NCBI GenBank assembly: GCA_032821775.1
Contig: JAVLRN010000013.1
Coordinates: 372,001-436,000 of the forward strand
Length of the DNA stretch: 64,000 nt
Source of the DNA: Sanguinoderma infundibulare
Lineage: Eukaryota; Basidiomycota; Agaricomycetes; Polyporales; Polyporaceae
Direction of reading: 5' to 3'
Positions 22,784 through 33,661 of this stretch are shown here, in pieces. A program made the translations under genes and the position numbers. The notes under the pieces were generated by a model. It was not told the DNA's origin and did no database searches. It saw nothing but the letters and a program-made list of their open reading frames with translations. The number at the start of each line of letters is the position of its first letter. Positions within the stretch are counted from its first letter, which is position 1.

Positions 22784-24398
22784 ATGCTGTCCAGGATCAC
22801 GGCGACGTCTGCGCTGACCGTGTACATACCCCCGGCGATCTACGCCGCGGGGAACTCGATCGAGGGCGAAGTCGCGATCGACTTCCGCCAGCTGCAGGAG
22901 GAGAACATCGAAGAGGTCCAGGTGCGGCTCCGGGGCACTTCTCGAACGTACGCGTCTCTCCTACCCAAGCTCCCCTCGATTGCGATTGCGAATCACGCTG
23001 ACATCTCTTCATCTCACGCAGAGTGATCCACCGCGACAAGACGACGCTTCACGAGACGATCCGCCTCGCGCACGACGACGCGTCGCTCTGGACCCGCGGG
23101 AGCGCGTACCCGTCGCCGGGCTCGGACATGCTCCGCGTCCCGTTCAAGTTCACGCTGCCCGAGTCCCTCCCGCCGTCGTTCCACTACCAGACCGTCTTCC
23201 AGTCCGCGAACGTCCGCTACGCGCTCAGCGCCGTCGGCGTGCGCAAGGGCATCCTGGGCTGGAACAAGCGCCACCGCGTGCCGCTCGCGGTCCTGCCGCG
23301 CGACGAGCTGGGGGCGTCGCTCAGGGCGGACGCGAGCGCGACCCGCGGGTGGAGGACGTTCGCCAAGGAGGACAACATCCGTCGGGGGCTCTGGGGCGAG
23401 TACGCGAAAGTGCACGTCGAGGTGGGCACTTTTTCTTCTTTTGTTTTCACTGCTGTCGTCCAAGCGTCTCCGCTGCGCCGTGATGATAAGTATATATGCA
23501 TATATGCCGCGGGACGGGGACACTGATCGCTTTCGTCCTTGTCCTGGCAGCTATCCCTCCCCGACATCCCCGTCCTCCCGCTCTTTGCGGACATCCCGTA
23601 CGCCGTGAGCGTCACAACGACGACCCCGCCTCAACCTCATGGCAAAGCCAAGGCGACAGAGCACTCGGACCCTGGCAAGCCCGTCTTCCCGCCCGTCCCG
23701 CGCAGCGCAGACGGGCTCGAGTTCGCGCTCCACCGGAGAGTGAAGCTGCGCGCCAAGGCGTTCCGCGGCTCGACGAGCGGCGACGTCGCGACGTTCCTCG
23801 GCGGCGGGGGCGGTAGCAAGAAGACTGCCGACGCACCGGCGATCGAAGAGGAGTTGCCCGAGAAGGAGTGGGTGCCGGTCGAGAACGCTGCGCTCATCGT
23901 CGATGGCAGCGAGAAGTCTGAGAAAGGCTTGGGGTTGGGGTCGGAGGGGAGCGGCGCGGACGTGGACGTGGACCCGGACGCGAAGGGCTCGTGGGTGCAG
24001 CGGGCGACGTTCCGGTCGACGTTCCGGCTGAACTGCCCGCCGACGTTCGCAGTGCACAACGTCGAGTGCGACGTGCGTATCGTCGTCGTCGTCACGCCGT
24101 TGCTTGCGCAGGAATAACTGACCGAAAACGTGGCAGTACGAGCTGGTGTTGAGGGTGCCGTTCCCGGGCATCGGGAACTCGCTGAAGCTGGAGGTGCCGG
24201 TGAAGGTGACGTCGGGCATCGACCGGCCGTTCGCTCGGGAAGAGGCGGCAGATCTTCCACCGCCTTTGGACTTGCCGCCGTGAGTGTATTTCTGTGCTTT
24301 GTTCGGTTTTGTCGTCTATCGAGCTGAAACTGTGGGTTGGGCGCAGCGCGTACTGGGACGAGAACTCTGGAGATTGGGACGCGGACGAGAAGGAGTGA
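22784..24398 (+). CDS. Arrestin-like protein
   Basis: Alpha-arrestin-type adaptor that probably links membrane cargo to ubiquitin ligases or endocytosis. Exons 22784-22947, 23022-23421, 23551-24072, 24137-24279 and 24347-24398 give 426 residues with clean GT-AG introns. The N-terminal beta-sandwich starts with LTVYIPPAIYAAGNSIEGEV, the typical opening strand pair, and continues with VQVRLRGTSRT, RVPFKFTLPESLPPSFHY and ANVRYALSAVGV. The C-terminal half shows FRLNCPPTFAVHNVECD and YELVLRVPFPGIGNSLKLE. A long insert (about residues 250-330) is charged and probably disordered. I see no clear PPxY ubiquitin-ligase-binding motif, which many alpha-arrestins carry. The end is acidic (DENSGDWDADEKE). 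Confidence 0.85.
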
Positions 24399-24624
24399 GG
24401 CGCCTCGTTGATCCTCTTTCCGTCTTGACTAGCATTTCTTCGCTTGGTGATGTGTTACATTATTTCTTCTATAGTTATTGGACATGCAGGCACTACAGGA
24501 GCGCGACGTATTAATTCAAGACGAGGCATTAGACGACAACAACGTCGCGATGTAGAATATGTGCAAGCATGAGGAATCAGCACAAGTACAAGCGGATGTA
24601 AAGACTTCAAGAATGTCGCTGTGT

Positions 24625-26016
24625 TCAAAACCCTCGGCCGCCGTAGGGAGACGGACCATACAAACCTCCGCCACCATATGATGAACCACCAAGACCCATC
24701 GCCGCGCCGTACCCACCCGCCCCGGGGCCATAGCCCATCCCAGCACTGGAACCACCGTAGCTTCCCCCGTATCCTCCGCCATACCCGCCACCGTACCCGC
24801 CGCCGTACCCACCGGCATAAGCCGGGCCCCGAGTCTGGATGACGTCCACGCTTGGCGAACGCCGACGCCTGCCTGTGTCGGAATGTCTTCTCCGCTTACT
24901 CCCATGCTGGAGGATGATGGTCGAGCCAGGCGGTACCCTCTGCATGTTCACGTTCAGGTCGCCATAAGCACCACCCATCGCGCCCATGCCGCCTGCGCCC
25001 CCGCTTGCAACACCAATTCCTGCGCCGTATGCGCCGCCGACTCCAGGAACGCCACCCATCCCCATCCCCATCCCTGCGCCAGCTCCAGCTCCGAGACCCT
25101 CGCTGGGGATGGGGGATATCGAAGGCCGAATGCTGCCGGGTCCCGCTGCGCCCGCACCGGCGAATGGCGGCCCACCGATGCCGCCAGCCACCCCGAGCGC
25201 AGGGGATATGCCGGAAGGGTACGCGCTCGCGCCGCCCGAGTAGGACGATCCCCCGAGGAAGGGGGAGCCTCCGATAGGCAAGCCTAGCGGCGCGCTGAAG
25301 GAGTTCCGTCGGCCACGGTATCCACACGAACCACCTCCGGTCGAGGTGTAGGAAGGCGCGCTGCTCATGCCCATGCCCATGACCCCGAGGCCGCCCCCGG
25401 CGCCCATATAGGCTATCCACTGCCAAATAGGTCAGAGAGATACTTGATGCAGACGCGGGGCGGAGGGGTTATGACTCGAACAAGACGTACACGGTCAGGA
25501 AGCACGGACGCGACGGCGGCGGCAGCCTCTGCCGCTGCACGAAGCCCGAGCGTGTCCGCAGGGCGACCGGCGAGTGGCCACAAACGCGTTGCTGGGAAGA
25601 AGGACGTCAGGGCCTCGACACGCGCGGCAGTGCGTGGTATCGCTGGTGCGCATTACGTACCTTCCGCGATGGCCATCCCAACGAGGCCCTCGCGTTGCTA
25701 GATGCGGTCGGCGCCGAGCGGTTCATGCAGGAACGAGTTGTGCTTCCACGTCCGGTAGGCTTCGTACGCAGCGGCTGCGCCGATATCGTTCGGGAGCACC
25801 TGCGGGAGCGGCGCCTGGAGAGGACGGTAAGTGACGGCAGCGTCATATTGAGTGTGATTGCCGGGGTGTGCGTATGTCCTCGGACGTAAGGCGGTCGTAA
25901 AGCGATTGCTTACCAGACCGCCGTAGATGCGTCCGTGCCAGAAGCGCGCCTCGTCGCGCCCGAGTCCCAAGGACCCAAAGCTCGGCGCGCGGGACATGAT
26001 CGAGTCGTAGAACATG
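24625..26016 (-). pseudogene. Gly-rich family member, 3' exons, with internal stop
   Basis: This is the 3' part of a paralogue of the intact gene at 29282-30546. Exons at 26016-25914, 25814-25661 and 25591-25491 have exactly the lengths of the paralogue's exons 4, 5 and 6 (103, 154, 101 nt). The last exon (25419-24625) encodes 264 residues, far longer, with Gly/Ala/Met-rich repeats (GGYGGGYGGG type) and an Arg-rich patch SKRRRHSDTGRRRRS. Exon 5 contains an in-frame TAG at 25700-25698, between Asp-Arg-Ile and Gln-Arg-Glu-Gly; the paralogue has ATG there. The frame is otherwise conserved. Exons 1-3 are not next to it but lie at 28.2-28.5 kb. Recent pseudogene is the simplest reading; stop-codon read-through is an alternative. 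The helical core weakly recalls CipC/DUF3759 proteins; I do not assign it. Confidence 0.7.
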
Positions 26017-26407
26017 CTGTGAGGTCGATCGATCGTTGATGGTTAAGTTGGGGTGACGCGATCGGTAGTGAGGTCGTGAAGGGTAAGTACGTACGGATCG
26101 GGGCTAATCACTACGTGCCCCAGAGGTCGGGATAAGTACGATGAAACGCAGGGGTAATCGCGTTTCGCGATCGTAGATCGGGGTTAATTCGGACTGGTAG
26201 AAAGTCCGTGAGTTTTACGACGTAGTAACAAATCAAGGAAACATGTTCATTTTCGCCACCATACTTGCCGCCCGAGAGATCCGAGGAATACATTGCGATT
26301 ATGGCGACTAACTACCTGACGAAAAATGACATGCAGTTACGAGTTCAGCAAACCGAGAGTAGCGCGCACCCGTGGCTGACGCAGACAGCGACAACATCTA
26401 CCATTCT

Positions 26408-26740
26408 CTACTCGCTCACATCCATCTCCCCCTCCTTCGCATCCCGTCGTCCAGTGGCAATTATGCGGTCATCGACGTCCACCTTCTCCTTCACCACCTC
26501 CTCCTCGACGTCCTCCAAACTCTTCGTCTTGGCCTGCGCCTGCACCTTGTCGTCGTTCGCGGTCCCCTCCTTGCCCCAACAGGCCAACAAACTCGACGCT
26601 GACGATGCTGAGTAGGAACCAGTACGCGACCGTACAGCCTGCGTACGAGCTCGAACCGTCGTGCATGTCCTCCACGCTTGACTTGATCGGCCCAACCACG
26701 GAGTTGCCCACGGCGGAGCTGAGGGAGAGGCATTGATTAG
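26408..26740 (-). pseudogene. Remnant of a membrane transporter-like C-terminus
   Basis: On the minus strand, VGNSVVGPIKSSVEDMHDG and YAGCTVAYWFLLSIVSVE look like the last helix of a fungal multi-pass transporter. After a frame change at about 26580 comes an acidic tail (KSLEDVEEEVVKEKVDVDD) ending in a stop. No upstream helices are found. The piece lies inside the segment that separates exons 3 and 4 of the Gly-rich gene. The family call is tentative. Confidence 0.3.
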
Positions 26741-28227
26741 GATACTCTCAGGTGAGTATCAATGTGCAGATCTTCCGAGACAAGCGGCCTCTTGGGAGAG
26801 GCTGCTCATCCCGCTCATGACCACCGCCGCCTCGCTCCCCGCCGCCTCCTCCACCGAACCCTATCGTTGTGGCCGTGCCCCTCACCGGAGGTCTACATGG
26901 ACTACGTTACCGACCAACTAGGCTCTTAGGCGTGGCGATACCATGTGTGTCTCACCTTTTCATATTAATTGCCGGACTCGCTGCTAATTGGCCGAACATT
27001 TCTCCCACTTGAGAGCATCAGCGGGATGGAGCGGCGCGCAGTCCAGCCCCATCCAACACCATATGTATTCCGCCTGCGCCGACCTTCGACGTCCATCCCG
27101 ACAGCAGGAGCGAGGCGCAAGTTGTACTTGAAGATTTAAGGTCCCGGCGGCAGCGACGGGTTTACAGACAATTGGTGAGTGTTCTGTCTGGTTCCGAGAT
27201 GGTAGCGGTAGGAGCAGATAAGGGAACAGTGTCGGGAGCTGGAGAGGAGGTCGTAGGAGGGGTGCCTTGGTGGAGGAGTTGCGGCAATGACAGGTCGACT
27301 TGTGCGCGCTTGGGATGAGAATGAGAGTGCTGGGTTGTGGATGCATAGGGTATACTTATGGGGCGAGGGATGATGGAAATAAGTGACTCTATCCAGGTGA
27401 GTTCCGTGTTAGCTTATGCTATCTGACGTGAGTTTGTGGCATAGCTGGTTGGCTTCGACCAAAGCTAGAAAATCGGATGACGAGCCATACGCTATAGGCA
27501 AGAGGAACTGCATGCGTTTCCCGGGGATGCGTGGCGCGCATTATAGGCGAAAGCGATCCGGGTCTAGGAAGCGAGCTTGACGAGACCGAGGAATGAGACG
27601 CGTGGGTACACAGGTGCGTCCAAAATCGCTCGCTTTCTCGAGAAAGAATCCGCCTCCGGAATTGGCGCATACTCACCAACGTCAGGACTACTTGGCACGC
27701 CGTAAATAAAGCGCTACATCAATAACTGGGCCACGGCGGTCATTGCAAAGACTTACATGCAGAACATGCGCAAGCAGGGCTATATGGCTGCTTGGCAGCC
27801 CGGCAACACCGCGAATGCAAATGCTTCTCTCATCTATTGTACCCATGTATGATTGTGCTCCGTACCATATGCATATGTCTTATCTCTACTGCTCTCGAAC
27901 GCCCGCGCCCACCAATGCTACCCGACAATCATGGATTCCCCCCACTGGCTTTTTCACCATCTCTCCCAGCGTAAATGCCGACTAAGAACCAGTCAAAACC
28001 CCCGCTAATCCCGGTAATTATGCCTAGATTTTATCTGCGAAATACAACAACCATCCTCGTACTTTTCGCTCGGACCGCATTTTGAAGAAGGTCGTAAAAG
28101 GGTAAGTTTCTTGTCCATTTTCGCTATGTAGAACTGCCAACTAACATAGTGATTTTCCCTAGTCCGAAACTCGCATATTCCCCGAACAATACCTCAGGGA
28201 TTGGACCTCGTCATTTTCCCGACCTAC
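26741..28227. other. Non-coding part of the interrupting segment
   Basis: I see no gene. Short open frames at 26984-27346, 27419-27679 and 27743-27985 have no recognisable features. Terminal repeats or a target-site duplication could not be established by eye. A short direct similarity (GGTCGTGAAGGGTAAGTA near 26070 and GGTCGTAAAAGGGTAAGTT near 28090) may mark the edges. Confidence 0.35.
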
Positions 28228-28504
28228 CGGGCGCGCAGTGAATGGCGTGTGCGTTGTAGAAGTCCAAGCCACCCCCTATACACGTCCGCGCACGGTCAGA
28301 GGCACATTCTCTCAATTTACATAACCTGGTGATACGTACATGAAGGTTGCGGTTGGAACATGGGAGCTGGTGGTGACCCAAACTGAAACTGCGCCGCGAA
28401 CAGTGTGAGTGCTGGTCATCTGCTGTGCAGTCTAAGTACTAACGCGGACGGACCTGGGATGTGCCCCAACTAGGCATTGAATTCCGGTAGTAATCGTAAG
28501 CCAT
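28228..28504 (-). pseudogene. Gly-rich family member, displaced exons 1-3
   Basis: Three exons match the first three of the gene at 29282-30546. Exon 1 (28504-28454, 51 nt) starts with ATG and reads MAYDYYRNSMPSWGTSQ against MAYEYYRNSLPGWGTSQ. Exon 2 (28388-28340, 49 nt) reads FQFGSPPAPMFQPQPS. Exon 3 (28275-28228) reads GLDFYNAHAIHCAP but is 48 nt against 46 in the paralogue, so its phase does not fit exon 4 at 26016. Order and strand agree with these being the lost 5' end of the 24625-26016 gene, 2.2 kb away. Confidence 0.65.
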
Positions 28505-29281
28505 CGAATACGTTCAAGATGACGGTTCCTTAGTACTCTGACTCGTCGCGGGAGGCCGTATTTGCACAAGGAGTGTTGGGAAGCGACCGTGGAGTTCGTT
28601 GGCTATGACATCATGTCCTGCGTGCTCAATCGTCTAACCTCCATGATCCGGTACGCCAACTGCTGCTCCGCTTCTATGCAAGCAAAAGTATGAGCTCACG
28701 TCGAACTGGAAAAGATGAACACAAGATCATTGGTTCGTATGGTGCACGAAGTCAAGTCGCATAGTAAGTACTTTACCGTGACCTGGTTGCAATTGTCATC
28801 TGGCAAATGCATCGCGTGCGGCATAACCGTTACGAGGACGTCACATTAGTATTCAGGTAGAGGATGCTATGCCGTGAATACTGGAGGGGGGCTCTTCACG
28901 AGTAACGATGATCATGGTTCGGTGCCAAAAGACGTAGCGGCGAAGCTCGCCTCCATTTTCGGAAATTCAAGCGCCTACTGTCCTCCTGGACTCTACCAGC
29001 GCTCACGAATATCCGCTGGTCCGCCGGACCTGAAGTAAAGTCGCTGTGATGCGTGTAGTAACTGCGTCTCTGGTTCTTTCCGCGTAGGCCTCATATATAT
29101 TTGTATCCATCCTCACGTCCAGAGTTTAAAAGTATGGACCTTGCTCTGCCTTTTCCTGCAAGTTCTTCACTTTCCATTAGTGCTTCCTATCTCTACGGAA
29201 TACAAGTACAAATAACATATAGTTGAAGGTCTGCGCGGTACTAAAGATGGGGCAAGAGGGCAGGCAGGGAATCATCCGAGT
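28505..29281. other. Gene-free spacer
   Basis: No protein family or RNA gene is recognised here. It contains the promoter of the split Gly-rich gene on its left and the 3' flank of the intact paralogue on its right. Confidence 0.4.
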
Positions 29282-30546
29282 CTAACAAATGACGCAGCCA
29301 GACGCGGGGTACCGTCCGTACCCACCATGCCCACCATACCCAGGCGCGTATCCTCCATATCCAGGTGCGGCGTATCCACCGGTGCTGTACGGGACATAGT
29401 TATACCCGCCGCCTCCCCCGATCTGGATGACCTCGACGCTGCGCCGGCGATGGTGATGGTGATGGTGGTGTCCATGGTCAGAATGGGAATGCGAGTGGTG
29501 GTGTCGCGAGTGAGAGTGGCGGCGTGGGCGACTGACAACGACGGTCGAGCCGGCAGGAGCAGCGAGCGTGCCCGGGGAGTAGCCCCCGTACGAGACTGCG
29601 CTGCCGATGTAAGGGTTGGCGCTGTATGAAGAGCCGGTGCCGTAAGCCGACAGGGAAGGGCTAGGTGGGAAGGCGGCTGTTCCACTGGTTCCGGCGTAGG
29701 TGAGGAACTGAGGAGGAGAGAGTCAGTCGATCACCGTAATCGGTGGGGGTTGCGAACTTACCCTATCTGCTAAGTGAGCGGCCGTTGCAGCTGCCGCTTC
29801 GCATGCTGCGCGTTGCCCGTACGCATCCATTCCGCGTCCTGCGTACTGCCAGAGGCGAGTAGCTGTGGCGGTAAGAGTTTAGCACATGAAGACTAAGAAT
29901 CCTGCAGGCTGCAGACTGACGTACATACCTTCCGCTATCGCCATGGCGACAAGACCTTCGCGCTGCATCATGTGATCGGCGCTGAGCGGGGCGTAGAGGG
30001 AAGAGTTGTGTTTCCATGTACGGTAGACCTCATATGCAGCGGCTCCTCCGATGTCGGCTGGAAGCACTTGGGTCAGAGGTGTCTGCGATGCGAATGGTTA
30101 GGTGTGTCACGGGTGCAGGATAACATGGACCGCTCACAAGTCCGCTGTAGATCATGTTGTGCCAATAGAGAGCGCTGCGATGGTCGAGGGCGACTCCAGA
30201 GTAGGAGCCGAGCCTTCCGACAACCGAATTATAGAGTGCCCTGAAGAGACACGAAATAAGCGGACATACACGGATAACGTGGTGAACACTTACGGGTCAG
30301 GATTGTAAGCATGAGCGTTGAAGAAATCGAGTCCTGTCCCTGAATAGAACTTTCAATGCTCGCCCCGAGGGGTTCTGAGTCTGGGAGACACGCACATGTG
30401 GGCTGAGGCTGGAATGCGGGCATTGGGGGCGCCCCAAGCCGGAACTGCAGCGAGCTGAGTACATCGATGGTGTTCGAATACGAGAGTGATCATACCTGTG
30501 AAGTTCCCCAGCCAGGGAGAGAGTTCCGATAATATTCATATGCCAT
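29282..30546 (-). CDS. Gly/His-rich C-terminal protein, intact paralogue
   Basis: I do not recognise a named family. Seven exons (30546-30496, 30444-30396, 30339-30294, 30240-30138, 30082-29929, 29862-29762, 29707-29282) sum to 310 codons, 309 residues. The N-terminal half is an Ala-rich helical core: LPADIGGAAAYEVYRTWKHN, REGLVAMAIAEATRLW, YAGRGMDAYGQRAACEAAAA. The C-terminal exon is disordered: a His/Arg block (SRPRRHSHSRHHHSHSHS, then a run of eight His-rich residues, RRRSVEVIQIGGGGG) and Gly-Tyr repeats ending in SGCVIC. The ending Cys-Val-Ile-Cys is not a clean CaaX box. The His stretch could bind metal and the Gly-Tyr repeats could favour RNA binding or phase separation, both inference. 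It is a tandem neighbour of the broken copy. Confidence 0.75.
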
Positions 30547-31136
30547 GATCGTCGGGATGTATTAGGAACGAGGACCACCTTCGAGGGCAGTTCCTTATAT
30601 ACAGGAAGGGCGCCTAGTGGTGATTCACCGGAGAAGAATGGAGAGTGTTTGAACGTGCCCAAACGCTCTGCTGATCTTGGCGGTCCCGAGACGCATCGAA
30701 CGTTCATCCCGGTCTGCGCGGAAGGCATGTGGCCAATTGTAGCAAGGCACCGTCCGGACCTAGTGGCATTGCACAGGTCCCCGAGTCCTGTGCTCATCCT
30801 TGGAAGGCGATATTTGCTCTCGAATGACGTAGTTGCAGTACTGCATGGCCTCGTGGCACCCGAATGGTCGTCCAGCGAGATGTTTCAGCTCACTGGGGCT
30901 TGAGTTTATCCTCAAAATTTCCTCAGAAAGAGACATCGACTGAGACGGATGAGTAATCAAACTTACTGCTCAGTGTTGCCGCAAAGACGACAGTCGTGGT
31001 CAAGTCCGAGCCGTCGGGAGCTGGGATCCGAAATGTTCCTCCAAGTGCCGGGCGTACAATCTGCTGACATAAGCCCCCCGCCTCGGTTAGCGGGATCCTA
31101 TGCGACTGTCCCTTGACTCTGTCTTGGACCACCGTC
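30547..31136. other. Intergenic, divergent promoters
   Basis: No gene is recognised. The short plus-strand open frame at 30649-30903 lacks recognisable features. The spacer separates the minus-strand Gly/His-rich gene from the plus-strand J-domain gene. Confidence 0.4.
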
Positions 31137-31797
31137 ATGCGCTCATTATCTCACAACAGGCGACGCTCCCTACTGACCTTGCTGGAAACTCGACAACCTC
31201 GCTGCATATATTTAATCCGGTGCTCTCTGTTCAGGCAAGCCTCGACGACTGCGAACCCGTATCCGTTCCCAAACACTACCCATCCGACACCACATCAAAT
31301 CTTCCATCTACCGCAGGGCGCAACAAGGGCAGACGCGAAGGCACGATGTCAGTATTATCTCTAGCTTTAGTGTCACAGCTACATTTTGAACCGTGATTCG
31401 CCCCAGATTACGACCTCGTCCGCATCTACCACCCCGACTCTCCCTCTGCCCGCGCTGGTGGCGTTTCTGCCGAGACTGCTCATGCCCGCTTTCAAGCGGT
31501 ATCCTCTGCATATGCTGTTCTCACTGGCAAGAAACCGGCTACTTCAACGGGTGATGGAGAAGCGGGGGAAGGCTTCGGTGGGGCGGCACGCGCAAGCTAC
31601 CATGACTTAAGTACCGCCATGTGGCGGGAAAGGCAGAGACGGAAAGCCGACTTGGACATTGGGTTTGACGAGAGATGGAAGGAGCGGCTAATGCTGGGAG
31701 CGGTCACCTTGGTGCGTGCGTGCTTGCTTGAACATTCCTTCGTGGAGCTTGTTAGTCTCGTAATCAGACGTCTCGCGACGCGTCACAAAAAGGATAA
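31137..31797 (+). CDS. J-domain (DnaJ-like) protein, probably mitochondrial
   Basis: Co-chaperone that stimulates an Hsp70 partner. Exon 1 (31137-31347) starts with MRSLSHNRRRSLLTLLETRQ, a basic and hydroxylated stretch without acids, typical of a mitochondrial presequence. Exon 2 (31407-31711) completes a J-domain: LPQGATRADAKAR, YYDLVRIYHPDSPSAR with the essential HPD at residues 79-81, and ARFQAVSSAYAVLTGKK. A charged linker follows (WRERQRRKADLDIGFDERWK) and then a hydrophobic piece LMLGAVTL. The 3' end is uncertain: splicing at 31712-31767 gives 181 residues ending SRDASQKG, while reading through gives a longer tail to 31981. There is no Gly/Phe or zinc-finger region, so it is a class III J-protein. 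A copy of exon 1 lies at 10975-11176. Confidence 0.75.
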
Positions 31798-32608
31798 TGC
31801 GAAGGCTTTGTCGCGTTTCCACCTTCGAGCATGCGCTATCCTTCTATCGCTTGAACAGCTGCCTGGAGCTCGCATATATGATGTAGCCTCTCGACAAACC
31901 TCCGCCGGACAGTCTCCATTGGAAACTTGTCGCATTCCCCTTTCTTACCGAGTGCACGGGTTTCTGTATATAACGACGTGAACATACTCATTCCAGTTTT
32001 TCCTAGACCATCGCAATGTTTGTATACCAAACATATTCCATTCGATCACGTGCACTGGCCGAATCTCGACATAAACGACGATCAAGCTCGCCGTCTTCTG
32101 AGGCTCCTGCCTATCTAGATCACGCCCGATTCGCCTTCACGAAGGACTGACCGACACGGCCTATCATAGCGATCGCAGTCTTACAACACAGGCATGTCGC
32201 GTTGATGAAGCTGTGGCGAGTAGCTGGCCTAGGAGAGTGTACCTACGTAGACGAGGGCAAATGTCCTAACTTGTCCATGATGCAAATACGTCCCCGAAGA
32301 TCAGTGAGTCCTTTATCCAAGTCTATTGTGCCAAGTCCTCCTGGAGTGTACTTAGGCGCAGCTGACCGCCAGCAGCGCACCAGATATATTTGCTAGGTGC
32401 GTGGCCTTCAATATCGGCTGAACCTTTTGCGACTGCAGGTCATGGCACTCGTTGTGGGTGTGGCAAGGATGGAGTCGTTTCAAACATCGCCTTCACGAAC
32501 AAGGACTACTGCGCAATAATCTACAGATCCAACCACGTGGATTCCTGGATACATATATATATCGCCACGGCAGTTACGAGGCTATGCACTTTCTCGTCTT
32601 CGCCCACC
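31798..32608. other. Intergenic
   Basis: No gene is recognised. An open frame extends upstream of the next gene's start in the same phase from 32390, but it has no family signature and I treat it as leader. Confidence 0.4.
32554..32561 (+). promoter_or_regulatory. TATA-like box of the 32.6-kb F-box gene
   Basis: A TATATATA run lies about 50 bp before the ATG at 32609 on the same strand. Only sequence and position support it. Confidence 0.35.
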
Positions 32609-33661
32609 ATGAAAAAGCTCCCTCTCGAAACCCTACAGCAGATCTTCGAGCTCGCGTGCACCGATGGCGGCTTCACTGGCTGCCGTTTGGCTCTCACCTC
32701 CAAGTTCATCCGAGTAGCCGCGCAGTCTACTCGTTTCCACTCTGTCGCCCTCGCAGCCGATGCCGAGCGTTTGGTCGCGCTCATCACTCTGTACCAGAAG
32801 GAATGCTCGACCGCGGGTGTTCGACCGCGGATGGCGCATCTTCACCTCTCCTTCATTAGACTCGTGGATACGAACATGCCGCTAAAACCAGACTATGAAG
32901 AGGAGGCAGATGAGGAAGATGAAGATGAAGAGGAGGCGGATCCGACCTTCATCGTCGCTACGAGACAACTCTTCACGCTCATCGCCGGCGATCTCCAGTC
33001 GCTCGTCCTCTCTGGTGATATCGCCAAAGTCGCCCATCCTCTGTTCGACTGCGCGTTTCCGTCGCTTACGGAGCTCACGTTCTTGCGACACGGGGACCTG
33101 GGAGACCTCATCGCACCCGACTTTAAGTCGGGATCCCCTCCCCTTTTCACTGCCTTGACCCACCTGCACGTCGTTGAACCAAGCTGGCCGCAACCTCTCC
33201 TCTCGCACTGGGCCAAACACGCACCCCGCGTCACCCACCTGCGCGTCTCGGCCCACTGCCTCTTCGGCAACTTCGTCGACGAGCTCCCGGGCGTGGTCGG
33301 GACGTCTGCATACCCCTTCAACCGGCAGGCCATCGTCGCGCCCCCGCCTGCGCTGCGCACCTACCCGAGCCTTGTCCGCGTCGTCGTGCAACCGGGTCCG
33401 CGGCCGCCGAGTGGCCCATGCGGGACGAACAGGATGGTGTTCAACTCGAAGACGACGCAGTTGTCGTGGATTGCGGATCGAGCGAAGGGGGCCGGGGTCG
33501 AGTTTCACGTGTTGCCGCCTTGCGAGTGGACGGAGCGCGAGTGGAACGAAGTCGTCTTTAGGGAATGGGGAAAGAGGATTGCAGGCGAGCCTGGCCACGA
33601 TTGGTTCAGCGCGGTGGATGGGGATGAGGACGAGAATGAGGAAGCTGGCAAAGAAGGGTGA
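32609..33661 (+). CDS. F-box protein, single exon
   Basis: Probable SCF ubiquitin-ligase substrate receptor of the short-F-box type common in Agaricomycetes. The protein of 350 residues begins MKKLPLETLQQIFELACTDG, an F-box start directly at the N-terminus, followed by CRLALTSKFIRVAAQSTRF and HSVALAADAERLVALITLY. An acidic run of Glu/Asp residues lies near residues 95-110. Later segments (LQSLVLSGDIAKVAHPLFD, LTHLHVVEPSWPQPLLS, VTHLRVSAHC) look like weak leucine-rich repeats. I start at 32609 because the F-box begins there and a TATA-like run precedes it; the frame is open 219 bp further upstream. There is no intron, unlike the two other F-box-like genes in the window, and no clear sequence kinship with them. 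Confidence 0.85.
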   Translation: MKKLPLETLQQIFELACTDGGFTGCRLALTSKFIRVAAQSTRFHSVALAADAERLVALITLYQKECSTAGVRPRMAHLHLSFIRLVDTNMPLKPDYEEEADEEDEDEEEADPTFIVATRQLFTLIAGDLQSLVLSGDIAKVAHPLFDCAFPSLTELTFLRHGDLGDLIAPDFKSGSPPLFTALTHLHVVEPSWPQPLLSHWAKHAPRVTHLRVSAHCLFGNFVDELPGVVGTSAYPFNRQAIVAPPPALRTYPSLVRVVVQPGPRPPSGPCGTNRMVFNSKTTQLSWIADRAKGAGVEFHVLPPCEWTEREWNEVVFREWGKRIAGEPGHDWFSAVDGDEDENEEAGKEG

